Origin: Rhynochetos jubatus
Lineage: Eukaryota; Chordata; Aves; Eurypygiformes; Rhynochetidae
Direction: 5' to 3'
NCBI GenBank assembly: GCA_027574665.1
Contig: CM050690.1
Location: 68,491,433 to 68,555,432 of the forward strand
DNA: 64,000 bases
Part shown: piece after piece, positions 37,578 to 50,430 of the stretch
How positions within the stretch are numbered: the first letter of the stretch is position 1
Layout: each line of letters opens with the position of its first letter
Translations under genes and position numbers: made by a program
The notes under the pieces: generated by a model
The model's database searches: none
Told to the model about the DNA's origin: nothing
The model's input: the letters and a program-made list of their open reading frames with translations, nothing else

Positions 37578-40500
37578 CTCATTATAGACTCTCCTATGAT
37601 TGTACCCTGGGTTCTACAATAAAGATAACTCAAAGTCTGTTATTAAGCGTCTGTATTTTGTATAGTCCTAGTACTCTTGATGGTGTGGTGTCAAATAAAA
37701 AATGGTTGAGGAGTATGGGAGGATACCAGTATGATTACCTTATTATATATTTGTACAAACATGCTGGTGGTATGGCTACACTCAGTGACACAATCAGCCT
37801 TTTAATAAAAGTGCCTTATACTCTTTTAACATGTTTTTTTTCTGGCCTGGGATTGAGCAACAGTGGGTTGGAAACACCTTTATGCTAGTGTCTGTTCATG
37901 GTGAGATTCTTTGGGCAGCTGAATATGTTGAAGGCTCAGAAAAGTGTTGCTTGGGCTGCTTCATTGACACTTCAGGCATCCATACCAATCAAATTGGCAA
38001 GTTTAGTTTCAGATTCATCTTGGATCATAGCCATGTGGCTGCAATTGGAGAGCTTAGGAAGATAATTTTGGTAGGAAAAAGAAGAGACAGGACTGGATGG
38101 CTGAATGTAGTGAATCCTAGCAATATGTATGTCATCTGTACCCAGTGGAGGGGCTTGCTTTTTGAAAAGACACAAAGGGCTGATTGGCTGTGGGATTCTT
38201 TTGAAAGTGGTCTTGTTTTATGTTCAGCCTCACATGTTATGAAGCAAATAGTGCAGCCTGTGGTTCCAGGAATGGTAGGTGGTGGCAGTCCTCAACACAG
38301 CAATTCCTTCTGTTATAGGCTCCCATCTATTTTTAGAGAAGTGCTGCAAAGATTTGCACAGGTACATTTGGGGTTACAGTGTGAGGACACCTCTGTGATT
38401 GAAGGCAAAATCTAAGCCTGTGTGTATAATTTGATGAGTGACAGCAGAAATTTCTGGTCTGGAAGGTGACATTTTACCTCCTCCCAGAACAGAACGAATG
38501 TTGCAGGCACCAGGCCCTGTCATGGCAAGTGCTTCTGCATCCATATATCTCAGCTACACTGCAGTGCAGCATTCAGTACAACAGCATGATCTGCAGTCAA
38601 GTGCCACACACATGCACTTGAATAGAACCTGCGGGTTAAGCAGAGACGTAAATAAAATACAAAATTCCTGACCATACGTGTCTCCCTTCTTCCCTCTCCA
38701 AGGAAGAGTCCACTAGCTGTAAATGCCTCTTTGAAGAGAATATGTATTAGATAAATAGCTCCACAAAATTTGCAATTCAAATGAAAAGTACTTGTGTCAG
38801 TGTTTGACAAAGCATGACCAGTGGGGTGCCCTGTAATTCTGTCACTGAACAGATGGGGAGATGAAGGATTATTGCTTGCTGTATTTTATATAGACAGCAC
38901 ATTGCATATCACAGATGAACCCTCACAGCTGAAGTTTGACAACTGCTAATGGAAAAATACTGATGAAGCAAAATGTAGCCTATCAAAACAGTAGGCTTAT
39001 ATTATGAGGGTTTTTTTTATCTTTTAATGGAACCATTTTCACACTTCTGGACTTCTTGGGATTAAAGAGTATGCATTTATTTTCTTGCAAAAGAATGAAG
39101 TTGTAATGAATAAGCAACTTAGCATTTTTCTGTTCAAGTATAAAGTCTATTTATTGATAGAGAAAGTGTTTGATGGTGGGCTTGGAAGAAACACCTTGTC
39201 CTGCTGCAAAGTCTAATGGCATTTTTAATTTATTTTGTGACCTTCAATTTTACACTGAAATGTAGTGTTAATGTGCGTACTGAACTCCAAAAGCCTGAAG
39301 CATGCTTGGATATCTAGTTGATCTAGTTATTTCAAAGCTCCTAGTTTGATAAATCACATTCCTCATGCAGCAGAGAAAGACAATGTGTTGATTCCCAAAT
39401 GAAAACAAAATTATGTGAACTTGTAAAATGTAAAATATGGCTCTGTTTGGCTTTGGGCGTATTATCTCCCAACATCTTCCTGAGTGACTATGTTGCATGT
39501 ACCCTTAAAGTACTAGCAGAAATAAATATCCAAATGTTTAATTTGTATGTCTGTAACCAAAGAGCTGTTGACCCTGAGCAGTATGCTGTATCTTGTTAAA
39601 CTCCTAAAACAGTAGTTGGTCATGCTCCACCTGTTAAAGGATGATGTTCTTTTCTGTCTAGGTCTATTTTCTCCTTCACTAACAGTTATGTGACTATTAC
39701 ATGGTTTACAGCCTGTTACTCAGTCATTCACGCATGCTGATCATTTATGTGAAGGATAAAAAAGAAAGATGGAAGATTATTCTCATAATGAATAGATGAA
39801 GGTCCATCTTAGCTATGTAAAGTCAGGCTGTCAATACACCTTCTCTACACTGCATCCTTAGTGTCAGTTTACAGTTGCTTCCTGAATAGGAAGCACAAAA
39901 TCATTCCATTAGAAGTGGGTGTATTTGGTGGTAAGGAGGGCTAGTTCAGCATTTAACAAGAGACTTTTGTCACAGCACTCAGTTCATCTGTGAAAGTGAT
40001 GTCAGCATGAGATTGGGCATCCTTACCTTGACAGAGTCCATTCCTGTGTCCTGAAGGAACTCTTCCCCAGCTAGGAAAGGAATGGAAGCAAGTACAATAA
40101 TTCAGTGTGTTTTATTTAGTGATAACTCATTTTACTTACTAAAGAATCTTGCTGGTGGAACACACTTGGTGTGTCTAAATCTTCTAATAGCAATAGCCTT
40201 TTTTAAACTTCCAAACATCAAAGAAATTATCCATACCATGTAGTAATGTAAAATACACACACAAATACCCAGACGCTGTTTTCACTGCGGGGAATAAAAG
40301 GCAAAAGAGAAAATCATGTCTCAATGGGACATCAGGGAAGATGATGTGCCTCAGCTTCCAGAAACTGTAGTAGAATTTGTAACATCACATTTTGTTTTCT
40401 TTTTTTAAAGGACTCTTGCACAAAGGCCTCAATTTCCATTCATAACCCTGCTCTCAGCCCAGTGCTGAAACCTAATAATCTATGAGTATAAACTCTGATT

Positions 40501-40699
40501 TTACCTTAATCCTAACGTAAGCTCAACATCATGTAATGATGGAACAGCAGTCCAGCAGAATAAAAGGACAGGTAACTAGAGCCCCTCATTCTATTGCTGC
40601 TCATAGTAAAAGCCATAAGAATAGAGGAAGTTTAGAATCATGTTTCCTCAAATATTTTCCCATCTGCTGGTTCAGGAAATTCTTGAACAGCAATAGTTT
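37578..40699. other. Unassigned DNA containing a long chance frame
   Basis: The plus strand is open for 194 codons at 37831-38415, the second-longest frame in the window. It has no recognised domain, no signal peptide, no repeats and no biased composition, and it begins at an arbitrary ATG. The rest is AT-rich, with no identifiable elements. Confidence 0.5.
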
Positions 40700-41045
40700 T
40701 TTTATATTCAGCAGTCCTCGTTTTCTTCTTGATCTTCTCTATTCTCTCCATGCCATGAAAATGTATAGGATTTGTAATATCCCGTGGTGAGGAGTTTCAC
40801 AGGTCAGCTACTTGCTTTGTGAATCCTCTGTTTCTCTGGAGTTTTCCTCACTTTGAAACTTACTTCCTCTTTGGTTCCTGCTTACCTCTTACATTTAAAG
40901 AGACAGTGAAAAGTCATTCCATCTCCCAGTCATTTCCAATTCTATACAACTCCAGCAGTGTCTTTCCCGGACTGGAAAGTTCCACTCCATTAATAGTTTC
41001 TTGAATCAAAGCTGTCCCGTACCTATCATCCTGATGACCTACTTT
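40700..41045 (-). mobile_element. Ancient CR1-type relic (minus)
   Basis: Recognisable blocks in order are 'tattctctccatg', 'aatatcccgtggtgaggagtttcacagg', 'ctttgtgaatcctctgtttctc' and, near 41.0 kb, 'ggactggaaagttccactccattaat'. This is the order of the reverse-complemented coding end of an old amniote CR1 family. Similarity is weak between blocks and the borders are approximate. Confidence 0.55.
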
Positions 41046-41321
41046 CATGCCATCTCACCTTGACAAGCTGCACAGAGCTTTTCCATTTTAGCAAATGGAG
41101 TCTAGATTACACATTTATGTGAATGTACACCTATTCATGACAGGTGCTGACTGCATACACATACCACAAAATGCACTGTGCTTCTCTTGGATTACCACTT
41201 AAGGCTATTTCTGTCAGTGGACAGGATAAACTTTGTTTCAGTGGTTGAAGATCTTCCTAACCTTTTGATTAGCCAGTTTCTTTTGACTTAAATGAAATAT
41301 GTCAACTTCCTTTAGCTGAGG

Positions 41322-41376
41322 ATATATTCTCTTTAAATTTAAAGAGGTTTTAAAAATTTAAATTTAAAATTTTTTA
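41322..41376. repeat. AT-rich self-complementary block
   Basis: Runs such as CTTTAAATTTAAAG and AAATTTAAATTTAAAATTT form several overlapping palindromes in a segment nearly free of G and C. Confidence 0.85.
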
Positions 41377-41725
41377 ATCCTTTTTTCCCCCTGAATAGAG
41401 TCAATGTTGAGCTCTTGGCTTTTCAGAAAAAAAAAAGGGCAGCTGCTTAGTATTGCAGCCCATCTGTCTGCAAAAATAAGGATGAATCCCGTTTCACTTG
41501 AGGTTGCAGATAGGTTGAATATAACAGTCCCTTCTACTAATTCTTTTGGAGCACAGTTGTTAAACCTCTTAATGCCCAAACTGGCCTTTTGATGTCCTTA
41601 TGCCTGCATTTCTGTGTTGTAAGTAAGGATCCTGAAGGTTTTTAATTGGCTATTGAAGGGGGCAATATTTGTTTCTCTATGTAAAGCTTTTAATTGTGCT
41701 TTTCTCTCCTTTCCCTTCCATATAG

Positions 41726-41812
41726 TTTCTGTGTAAGACTACAGTATTACAGGTCAGGAAGAACATGGCCAAGTACAGCAGGCCACACATTGGATTATGT
41801 CTTTAACAGCAA
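41726..41812 (+). other. Candidate 87-bp exon, unproven
   Basis: A long pyrimidine tract (ttttctctcctttcccttcc) ends in ATAG at 41725. 87 bases later there is a strong donor, CAA followed by gtaagtta at 41813. The second frame is open across all 28 codons, frame 1 stops only near the end, and frame 3 stops at its third codon. I do not recognise the peptide. If inserted between CPLX1 exon 1 and the 60446 exon, the incoming phase would select frame 3 and stop at once. It would then be a poison exon, an exon of an unrelated transcript, or simply chance. Confidence 0.2.
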
Positions 41813-44800
41813 GTAAGTTATAGCCTTGTAAAGATGCTGTTTATGCTGTCATGTCAGCCTTGCTTCAGTGACTGCTGATTCCAGAGCAAGTACTAAGGGT
41901 AGAAAAGACTTAGCCTGAACTAGTTCCCCCATAGCAAATGATACATGTGCTTGTCAGCTTGGGGTTGCACTGTGGAAATGTGTCTTTACTGCACTGGTGA
42001 CAGTGGAGTTTAAAACAGTCTCTTTCTCCAGCACTAACTTATCATAGTTGAAGCTTTAGGGTCTTTGTGTATTAGGTTTTCTTCTTTGGTACTGAAAGCT
42101 TTATGTTTAGGCCTTGAGCTCCCTTAGGTCTCAGTGCTTGTGGGCATGGGGAATGGCAAAGTGGTGTGATAGCAGTACTCCCTCCAGGGATAGAGTTTTT
42201 TATGAGATGCTAATTCCACATTCTACCATAGAAAGTAGATAGTAAAAAGCCAGTTATTTCTCCTTTGGCCTGGGGGTAGGTGAAGACAGCACTCTTAACG
42301 TACAGTAAACACTCTGGTTCTGGGTCCTGATGACTTTTTGTAGATGAGCGCAGATGTGTTGAGATGCTTTTAGGAATTCCCTTGCTCTCCTTTGGTGGCT
42401 TGAGTGGCCAGAGGACTCCCAGCTGGCTGGGAACCACCTGAGTTCAGCAGCACTCCTAACATCACCAAGAGCGTGGAAGGGAGTGTGGTGGAGGACCTGC
42501 CATGGATACCTCCCAGCTGTTTTCATCCACCTGTATCAGCTACAATTATGAGCAAACATCTAGGCAGGCACAGGAGCTCTGCTGCCACCAAAAATGTCTG
42601 ACAGCCGGCAACAGTATCCTCTCCTTTTACCTATTGCAAAATCTGCAGTGCTCAGGTTCACCGCACAGAGGTCAGTGTAGCTGTGTGTGGGTTCTCCCTG
42701 AGTGGGGAGGATACAGGAGCACCAGGACCAAACTCAGAGCTGCAGAATTTTCCATTCAAAGTTAGCTATTGCTCAAGTCTCATGTTATCTTCCGATTGCT
42801 CCATTCTTAAGTCTGCATCAGACTATTTCCATTTTGGCGATAATGACATATGAGTCATATTTGCATTCAGCATAGTCCATAGGGGATGGAGTGGGGAAAA
42901 AAATTGAATAAAAGAACTTAATAGTCATATTTCCTCTAGGTAAGAGACCTTATTATGATACTTCCATGACAGGATTAAGCAAGCCATTTAATATTGCACA
43001 CTTCTAATGTGAAACAATCAGTTTGGTAATAATTCAGATGCAGACCTGTGAATACAGATCCAGTGAAAAGACTGCCTGCATAGAATATCTGTTTACCGTA
43101 AGAAAAAAACCCGCAGCTTTCTTGTCTTTATGACTTGAAAGGCCTTTAAAAAATGCATTTGGTTTTAAGACTACATTGTTGGCTCTTTCATTTATGTAAT
43201 ATTTCTGTTAGTTGAGGTTTGTCTAGAGCTGTGAGCCGTTAAAATCTTTCTTTCCTCATCTTTCATCCCTAAATGAGGACGTGAAATCTCAAATTGGGCA
43301 AAGTTTAAATAACTTCTATAGAAAAGTTTCCGAAAAACATTTTCTTCTGGTTCAAAAGTGTTCCATGCCCTTCAATTTTCTTTTGACTTTCCTGCAGTAA
43401 AAGGAAAGTACAGACATGACATCAATTATTTTTCTTGGCCAATTATCTCCTGATCCCTTGAGCTTTTCTGAGTAATTCTATAGACTGAGGTAACTCCATA
43501 CCATGCTGAAAAATGCATGGATCAATAGCAGGCATGGCCTATATATTAAAAATGGTGATGGAAAGAGCTACTGATGGAAGACTGAAAATAGAACAAGCAC
43601 ATCTTGTACAATCAAGTCTATAAGGTGATTTGCAAGAGGTCTTTGATCCCTTCATGTTTAACAACACTGTGGTCCTATTGTCTCCTGAAGTAAATTGCTA
43701 TAAAATTCTGCAAGAAACTTTATCTTCCTTCTTTTAAGAATGTTTGTGTTGAGATCTGCATATTCTAGAAGGGTTGTGCAGGTCTCACTGTGGTAGAGAC
43801 TGAATGAGGCACCAGGATATCAAAGAGGCACCAAGAATTAAGCTATTTAGACTCTTCTCATGTGTTCTCCTTGTGTGTGGGTTCTATTCTGAGTGGTGCA
43901 TGATGAGTGCTTCTGAATCAGGATTTTATACGATTCAGGGTTAGGCAGCCTGCGTAGGTTATATGGGACAGAGTTATGGGAAGTTATGATGGAAGACACA
44001 CAGAATTTAATGGCAGGCTGGGCAACCACTGTGGCCTCTCATCCTGGTGGCCTTGTCTTGGGATAGTTCAGTGAATCCTTTGATGTTCTGCCTCACAGGA
44101 GGGAAATCCTGCCTTGTTCTTGCTTTCAGATGAGGTATATGTTTAGATTAAATTATAAATGGAAGTTCTGTTGAATACAGTAATAGTGCTGCTGTATTTC
44201 CCTTACCTTTCTTGTGCTGTTTGGAGGGGAAAGGACTGTCTTATGTGTGGTCAAGCTCTGGGTGGTGCTTCAAGAGGCCATATGAGTCTTTCTCACTCAA
44301 ACCACATTTATGACTTTTGCTTTGAAGAAGGGAGATGGCTTCCCCTTGGCATCCTCAGCACAGCCTACAGTACAAAGTTAGTAGTGTCAGATAGCTGGAG
44401 TGTCCTTAGATTTGTCAGCAAATGATAAACCTACTTAGGAACTGTCTCACAAATCTGTTTCTGTCAATACAAAAAGAAAGAGCAGCCTTTGTTTTGATAT
44501 GTTACCCATTGGGGTCTGCAAGACTCAGAATCACAAATATTAGGGTGAAAGAGAAGTCCTACCTCCAGGCTAGGTACATGTGCAAGAGAAATACTACATT
44601 CATTGGTTTGGGAGTGGAAGACATTTCTTGTTCTTGCCAGATATTTGAAGAAAATGGACTTACTTTGGGATGTTCTTAGCCCTGAGAGGTGGTGTTCTGG
44701 ATGTCAATGTAGATTTACTGCTTACAGTCCATCAGGAAAAATTGGCAAAGTTTTTTTGTCAGGGTGTTCAAAGCCTGAGTTGCAACCAGTGTGATAAGAT

Positions 44801-46537
44801 TCTTGCAAAGCATTTGCAGACAGTGACAAAAGTGTAAAGTCACCTTGGGAAGATAGTGATGTGGAGTTCAGAGTTGTGTTAATCAAGACTAACAGCTAAG
44901 CCAGAGTGCGGTGCATCTGAAAAGAGACAATAGCCAGGCCAAATGCAGGAGCTGTGTTTACTGAATGAGGAGGCATAGGGATCCAGATTCTGACACTCTC
45001 TAGCTATGTGCTTGTAAAGGCAACTTCTTCAGGTCTCTTTTCTAAGGATAAAGACTTCAAAGGACTTGCAGATCAAACATTTCATACTGAATTTTTTCCT
45101 TGCCAGAACAAAGATTTTAAGTTTTCTGTGTGAGATGCAATCATTGCAGAATAACCCAGCAATGACAGTTTTGAAAATAACCTCACACGTCTTACCTAAT
45201 TATCAGGCTTGAAGCATGAACAACAGTTCAGCAAACTTTTCCTTTAAGTTAGATATTAAGGGAATTATTTCTTTTGGTTTTGTTCTCTATTTTTAAAAAA
45301 AATTATTTTCAGCCTACCATTTGCACTTCCAGTCTCTTAGAATATGAAACAATGTAATATGCTAATAACTGCGTTGCCATTGTGATTTTTTTTTCCCCAA
45401 ATAAAGGCATATATCTCAGGCTGGAAGAGTCTTCAGGTCTTTGTTTCTCATGCAGAGTTTTGGCATCTCCAGTCTCTTGAAAGCTTTGAACTCAGCAGGG
45501 TCCAATTGCTCCAGCACTGCTGCCTCTCTGCCTTTTGGGGATGTTCGTTGTTTCTGAAGCTTTCTGAAAGTAGTCCATTTAGTGACCTGCATGGAATGCT
45601 TGAAAAGGCCAGGCAACCATCTTACTAAGTTCCATAGTAGCAACCAGACCCGAGGCTGTTGGACAGGCAACACTGTTTAGAAAACACTGGGCAGAATGTA
45701 CCAGTTCTTTCATGAACTGATACTGTCTACAGTTGCTAATAGCTCTAAATTATGGAGGCAGGTGACGAGGAAATCAAATTTATCCATTGCGTGTCTGTTT
45801 CAGCAGATTGGGGGATTCTCAGTGCTGTGTTATAAGCTTGCCTGCACATAACAGCGTATTATCAACTTGCTTCAGGAATCCTCATCCTAAAGTTTCACTG
45901 TTGCACGAGTGGAGAGACTAGAAGGCATACATATATGTGGGAGGTGAGAGGAGACCATTCATGCTGCCTAACTTCTGTGTGAATCAAAGGCAGTGGGAAG
46001 CAGGAGGTGAGAATGGGCTGGGAGCATGTGCAGGGCTTCCCTGCCTGGACAGCATAGCCCATTCATTGATAGTGTGGAGGTAGCTCCCGCAAACCACAGT
46101 GATGCGCAAGCCCAGGATTGAGTGGCAGAGAAGGGTCCTGCAGGAGGTGACACAGGGACTTCTGAGGGGCATGTGCAGGGCTTTGAAGCACCTCTCATGT
46201 GAAGCCAAAACCATACTCCTCTGCCTCCGTTTCACCAAGGAAGCCCTTGCAGCCTGGAACTCCTCATGTGCACCTCCATGCAAAAGACATTGCAAGTTAC
46301 ACTGTTCCTGCTCTGCAGGGATGTGTGTGCAGACCTCTTTACTGACTCTGGGCCAGCTTTGGCAGTGCTGTAAAGGGTAGGGACTGTGAAAGGTGTCATA
46401 CAATTCCCTTGGTCAAGGAAACTTTTCAGGCATTGACAAAGAATCCTGTCACCTCAAATGATGTCAGATCTGTTCATATGCCTCTTGGGGTTATGACATG
46501 GATAATTTCAGGAGTCACATCTCTGAAGTAATTTTTT

Positions 46538-46579
46538 TCTTCTTCCCTTTTCCTTCTTTTCCTTTTTTTTTTTTTTTAA
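46538..46579 (+). repeat. Polypyrimidine tract with T15
   Basis: A long C/T-only stretch (ttcttcttcccttttccttc...) ends in fifteen T at 46563-46577 and is followed by AATTGAGG. No AG acceptor with an open exon follows closely, so it is listed as low-complexity DNA. Confidence 0.85.
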
Positions 46580-47629
46580 TTGAGGGAAGGTAATGACTTT
46601 TGATAGCTTCTGTTCTGAAAGTCCTGGAGGAACACTTTGCATTTTACTGTCTGAATTGTTCCTACCAGATAGATTTGCCTGTTTGAGGTTTTATTTATAT
46701 TCTGTCAGCACTGCATCCTAGATGAAACTCCCACATAGAACGGAAATAGCCCAAGCTGCAGAGAGAAGAGAGAGCTAGTCTGGCTAGCAGATACGATGTT
46801 TGTGTGTGTGAGTGTGTATGTTATGTTTCTGCCTGTGGGTGTATGAAGAAACTGCTGAAAGCAAACCAAATATAAAGAGTTTCTTTCTGGGCGTGGTCTA
46901 TCTGCAGTCACTGTTATTTCTTGACTGTGGAAGTTCCACAGCTTCTGATGAAAACTGTCTTCTCTGCTCACAGCCATCTATTGACCCTCAGGCTTGAGAA
47001 AACATGATGAGTCACTGCCAGAAAATATGTTAACATTTCTTCAAGTAGAACTTGACTGTATGTAGTAAGCTGAGGTATACAAACACCTAATTAGAGGAAC
47101 AGCCCATTCCAAAGAACATTTCCTCTTTCTGGTATATTACCACACCACTGCCAAAAAGCATCACAGCACCAGTGTGTTGCTATGCTGCTGTTACCAGGCA
47201 TCCACATTACTTGAAGTATATTAAGAAAATAAGTGAAGATAATTAATTATTTCTATGGAGTTCCTACCTTTTCTGATAGTAAGTAGTTTCACCAATCAGA
47301 GCATATTACAGCTGTTTAAACATCTTTTGCTGCTAGGAAGAGGTTGACAACCATATTTCATCAGAAGAATTCAACTGTGTGGGAAAGGATCGTAATGGTT
47401 GTTAAAACTTTGATGTGGGAGGATGTTGTGTTTCAGTGATGGTTTAGCTCATGGCCAGTCCCAGTGTCCTTACGCAGTATCATTTCTTCCTGCCAATAGG
47501 CTCCTACAAGGGTGTCCCTCAAGGAGATGTGCCTTCCTGTGAAGTCTGCTGGGGCAGAGGGAACAGTTTACAACGTCCCACCAAGCCACTGAGGAAGCAA
47601 TTTAGGCAGCCATAACATCTTGCTAAAAT

Positions 47630-47737
47630 CTCTCCTCTCCTCTCCTCTCCTCTCCTCTCCTCTCCTCTCCTCTCCTCTCCTCTCCTCTCCTCTCCTCTCC
47701 TCTCCTCTCCTCTCCTCTCCTCTCCTCTCCTCTCCTC
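47630..47737 (+). repeat. (TCTCC)21 pentanucleotide microsatellite
   Basis: There are 21 uninterrupted perfect TCTCC units from 47631 to 47735, plus one flanking base on the left and TC on the right. The plus strand is all pyrimidine and the minus strand all purine. The run contains no stop in any frame of either strand and so creates spurious open frames of Leu-Ser-Ser-Pro repeats. Confidence 0.98.
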
Positions 47738-49633
47738 ATTTTTGTTGTTTTCTTGCTTGTAATACTATTAAGCAAATTCATCTGACTTCAGTGCTTGCAT
47801 GATGTTTTGAAGTTAACTGGTATAATCTGAGTACCTTGCAGCACAGAAGTCCACATAGGGAGCAGCATTAAATGCCCCTCCATGGTAGCAGAGATGGGTG
47901 ACTTGCCTCCTACTGAGGGGAGAAGTCATGTTGTTCTGACTTCTTCACTTTCACTACTCTCTTCAGATGGGTTTGAGCCTGCTGCCAAGTGTGAACACTC
48001 TACCTGTATGTGTTAAACGTGTTGCCCAAGTTACTGTTGCATGGTGTTGCTCCAGCCTCTGTTAGTTTGTCTTTAAAACAACAGGGAGGTTCCAGTCAGC
48101 AGGATTGTCTGACAGGCTCATGTTGTCTGGATTTCCTGGATAAGATCATTGTCCTCAACAGTCAGAATCCATGGGGAAGACTCTCATTTTCCAAGGCAAC
48201 AGAGAAAGTCTGGAATCTGTTACCAGCATGAATTTAGGAAATCTATTAGAGCAGCAAAGATTTGCACACTTAGCAATTTTTAAAAAATATTTTGATTCAT
48301 CTGTTCTTTCTGTGGCAAAGTGAATGATCTCTGTGAAGCAGGGAAATGAGACTGAAACAATTGTAAATCCCAGGCAAAGAAACACGGTAAGCAGACCTGC
48401 TTTCAAGTTCTTTTTTCTGTTGAAACTACAAGCTGCATGTGACAAATGCCAGGATGCTGCAGTGCAGGTGGGCTCATGTGAACAAGGTGCCTGGGTCCTC
48501 TTCTCCATCAGTAGATACCAGGTCAGCAAGTCCAGAGAAGAATTCCCTCCTAAAGTGGATGCTTCCACTTGTCCAGAAAAATCTCATCCCAAGCTCTGTG
48601 ACCATCTGGAGTAGATGTTTATGAACTAGAAAGGGAACTTAGGCAGCTGGCTTGTGCCATCTGGCTAGCAGAATTTATTTATAGCTGCACTCTAGCAGGG
48701 TCATAGGGGCAAGACAAAAATTTGCCAGGGATTATTGATCAAAACAGGAACGGAAGCCACTGCCTTTATGGTATACAAGAAGTAGTCCCTGCTTTTTGAT
48801 TGTGGGGTTGCATGGAGTGTCCCTCTGAGGTTCGGACTGTACACTTCCAGGTGTAGTTACAGAGATATGCCTCAAAAATACCTGCCTCCAGAGGGTTTAC
48901 AGTGCAGACAGTGAAAATGACCAAAATTCCTGAGGAGAAGTGGGGGTACCTCCCAAAGGTGCATATAACAGCTCTGGAAGAGGTGCAGCAACAGAATTAA
49001 TACAATATATCTGAAGGCAAGGGAGAGTGCTTTTTAACTAGGATTGCACACACTTTGCAGCATAAGTTAAAGTCTGTGGCCTTGCAGGTATTGTGGAGTA
49101 ATAATGTCTCTCCAGAAAAACAGTCAGATTTTCACTCTTCAGCTGACCATTCAATCTGGTACAACAGGATCACTCCCCACCCCCCATCATGTCTGCATCA
49201 TTTTCATTTCTGTTCCTGTGCAATCTGCCTGTACCCAGCAGGGGCACATTGGTTGAATATCCTCTTCATGCTGGATGCTGAAAGCTGATGATTATGTTTG
49301 TTTCCAGCTTCTTGCTTTTTCCTCCTGCTGTCTTGCAGCAGGTTTTAACTGGCAGGAGGCTCAGGAAGCTGCCTGCTGTGTGTGCTGGTCTCAGGACCAA
49401 AGATGCCTCCTTCTGGCCCCTCCTTGCACAGCTGCAAGACCTTGAAGGCTCATGACCTGGTGCTCTTCAACAATGGACACCCACATCAGTGTGGGATGGG
49501 GAAGGGAGAATACACCTCAAGAGCTTCATGGTGGTTTTGAGTGTCACAGAGTGATGCACTCAGGTGAAAAGGAAACCAGTCTCCTGCAGAACCTGAGATG
49601 TATGTGTGGAACTGCAACTTTTTTAACCTTTGA

Positions 49634-49719
49634 AAACCAAAGTGCAGCAGATTGTATCAAGACAATCTCCTTGCCTTGATACAATCTGCTCTACTACAAC
49701 CTCTACTAGCCTTTGGTTT
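49634..49719. repeat. Inverted repeat: 16-bp perfect stem with an outer 9-bp stem
   Basis: The left arm AGCAGATTGTATCAAG (49646-49661) is exactly complementary to 49675-49690, with a 13-base loop. Outside it, AAACCAAAG (49634-49642) pairs exactly with CTTTGGTTT (49711-49719). Three unpaired bases lie between the stems on the left and twenty on the right. Confidence 0.95.
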
Positions 49720-49860
49720 CTTTCTGCTGCAAAATCTTAGCCCATGTCACAGGTGGATCATAACCTTCCCGCAGCTTCAGTCTTCACACATTTGTGCTGT
49801 ATGTCTGTCTTAATTATCTCATCATGTACCATCATCTTGCAGTTCCAGACATGAAATTGT

Positions 49861-49948
49861 GTATTATATTAATAGATGATGTATGATATTAACAGATGTT
49901 TGGCATATATTAATATGATATTAATAGGTATCATATTAATAGATATTT
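49861..49948. repeat. AT-rich degenerate tandem array
   Basis: The motif ATATTAAYAGRT recurs about four times (for example 'tatattaatagatg', 'gatattaacagatg', 'gatattaatagg', 'catattaatagat') at irregular spacing in a strongly AT-rich block. Confidence 0.75.
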
Positions 49949-50430
49949 GTCATAAAATACACTTATGTATTGGAAAAAAATTGTGCATGCTGCCTTGTAG
50001 GCTTTACAAGACATCACAGAGCAGAAAGAGAATGAATGAAAGTCAGTAAGGGAAACAAGCTATTTCAACTAGGAAATGTGCTTATTTTTTACAGCAGAGG
50101 AGGTTTGCAAGCTAATGAACCCACTAAAGTGAACATATATCTGCTGAGAGATATTAAGCATACAAAATTGAATATGCAGGGTCCAGGAAGAGGTAAGAAG
50201 AACACTGGCACTGATACATACAAATGAGATGCCACTGACAGACCATCAACAGTGTTTGACCTCTTTCACAAATTGATTATAAAATGCCGTACCTGCTGCA
50301 ACCTGGAAAAAGCCCTATCAAGTCATTCTGCATAACAGATACGTATTAGCCCAGTGACTGTTTCTAGTTTTTCATGAAATGGAAATTGTGATTGGCAATT
50401 TAAAAAACCCCAAACAAACCCAGTGACAAA

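Larger units (their letters stand above)
41813..50430. other. Unassigned DNA
   Basis: The pentamer array, the T15 tract, the hairpin and the AT-rich array are listed separately. The block 45990-46380 is noticeably richer in G and C than its surroundings and open for 93 codons on plus and 139 on minus, but neither translation resembles a known protein. Otherwise nothing is recognised. Confidence 0.5.

Noticed and set aside
37831..38415. 194-codon open frame on the plus strand
   Set aside because: No recognisable domain, no splice or promoter context, arbitrary start; length is compatible with chance in 64 kb read in six frames. A ribosome-profiling or conservation test would settle it.
45968..46403. 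GC-richer block with frames on both strands
   Set aside because: No protein resemblance and very few CpG, so neither a gene nor a CpG-island promoter is supported.
47620..47802. Open frame encoding repeated Leu-Ser-Ser-Pro
   Set aside because: It is created by the TCTCC array, which has no stop in any frame; no gene context.
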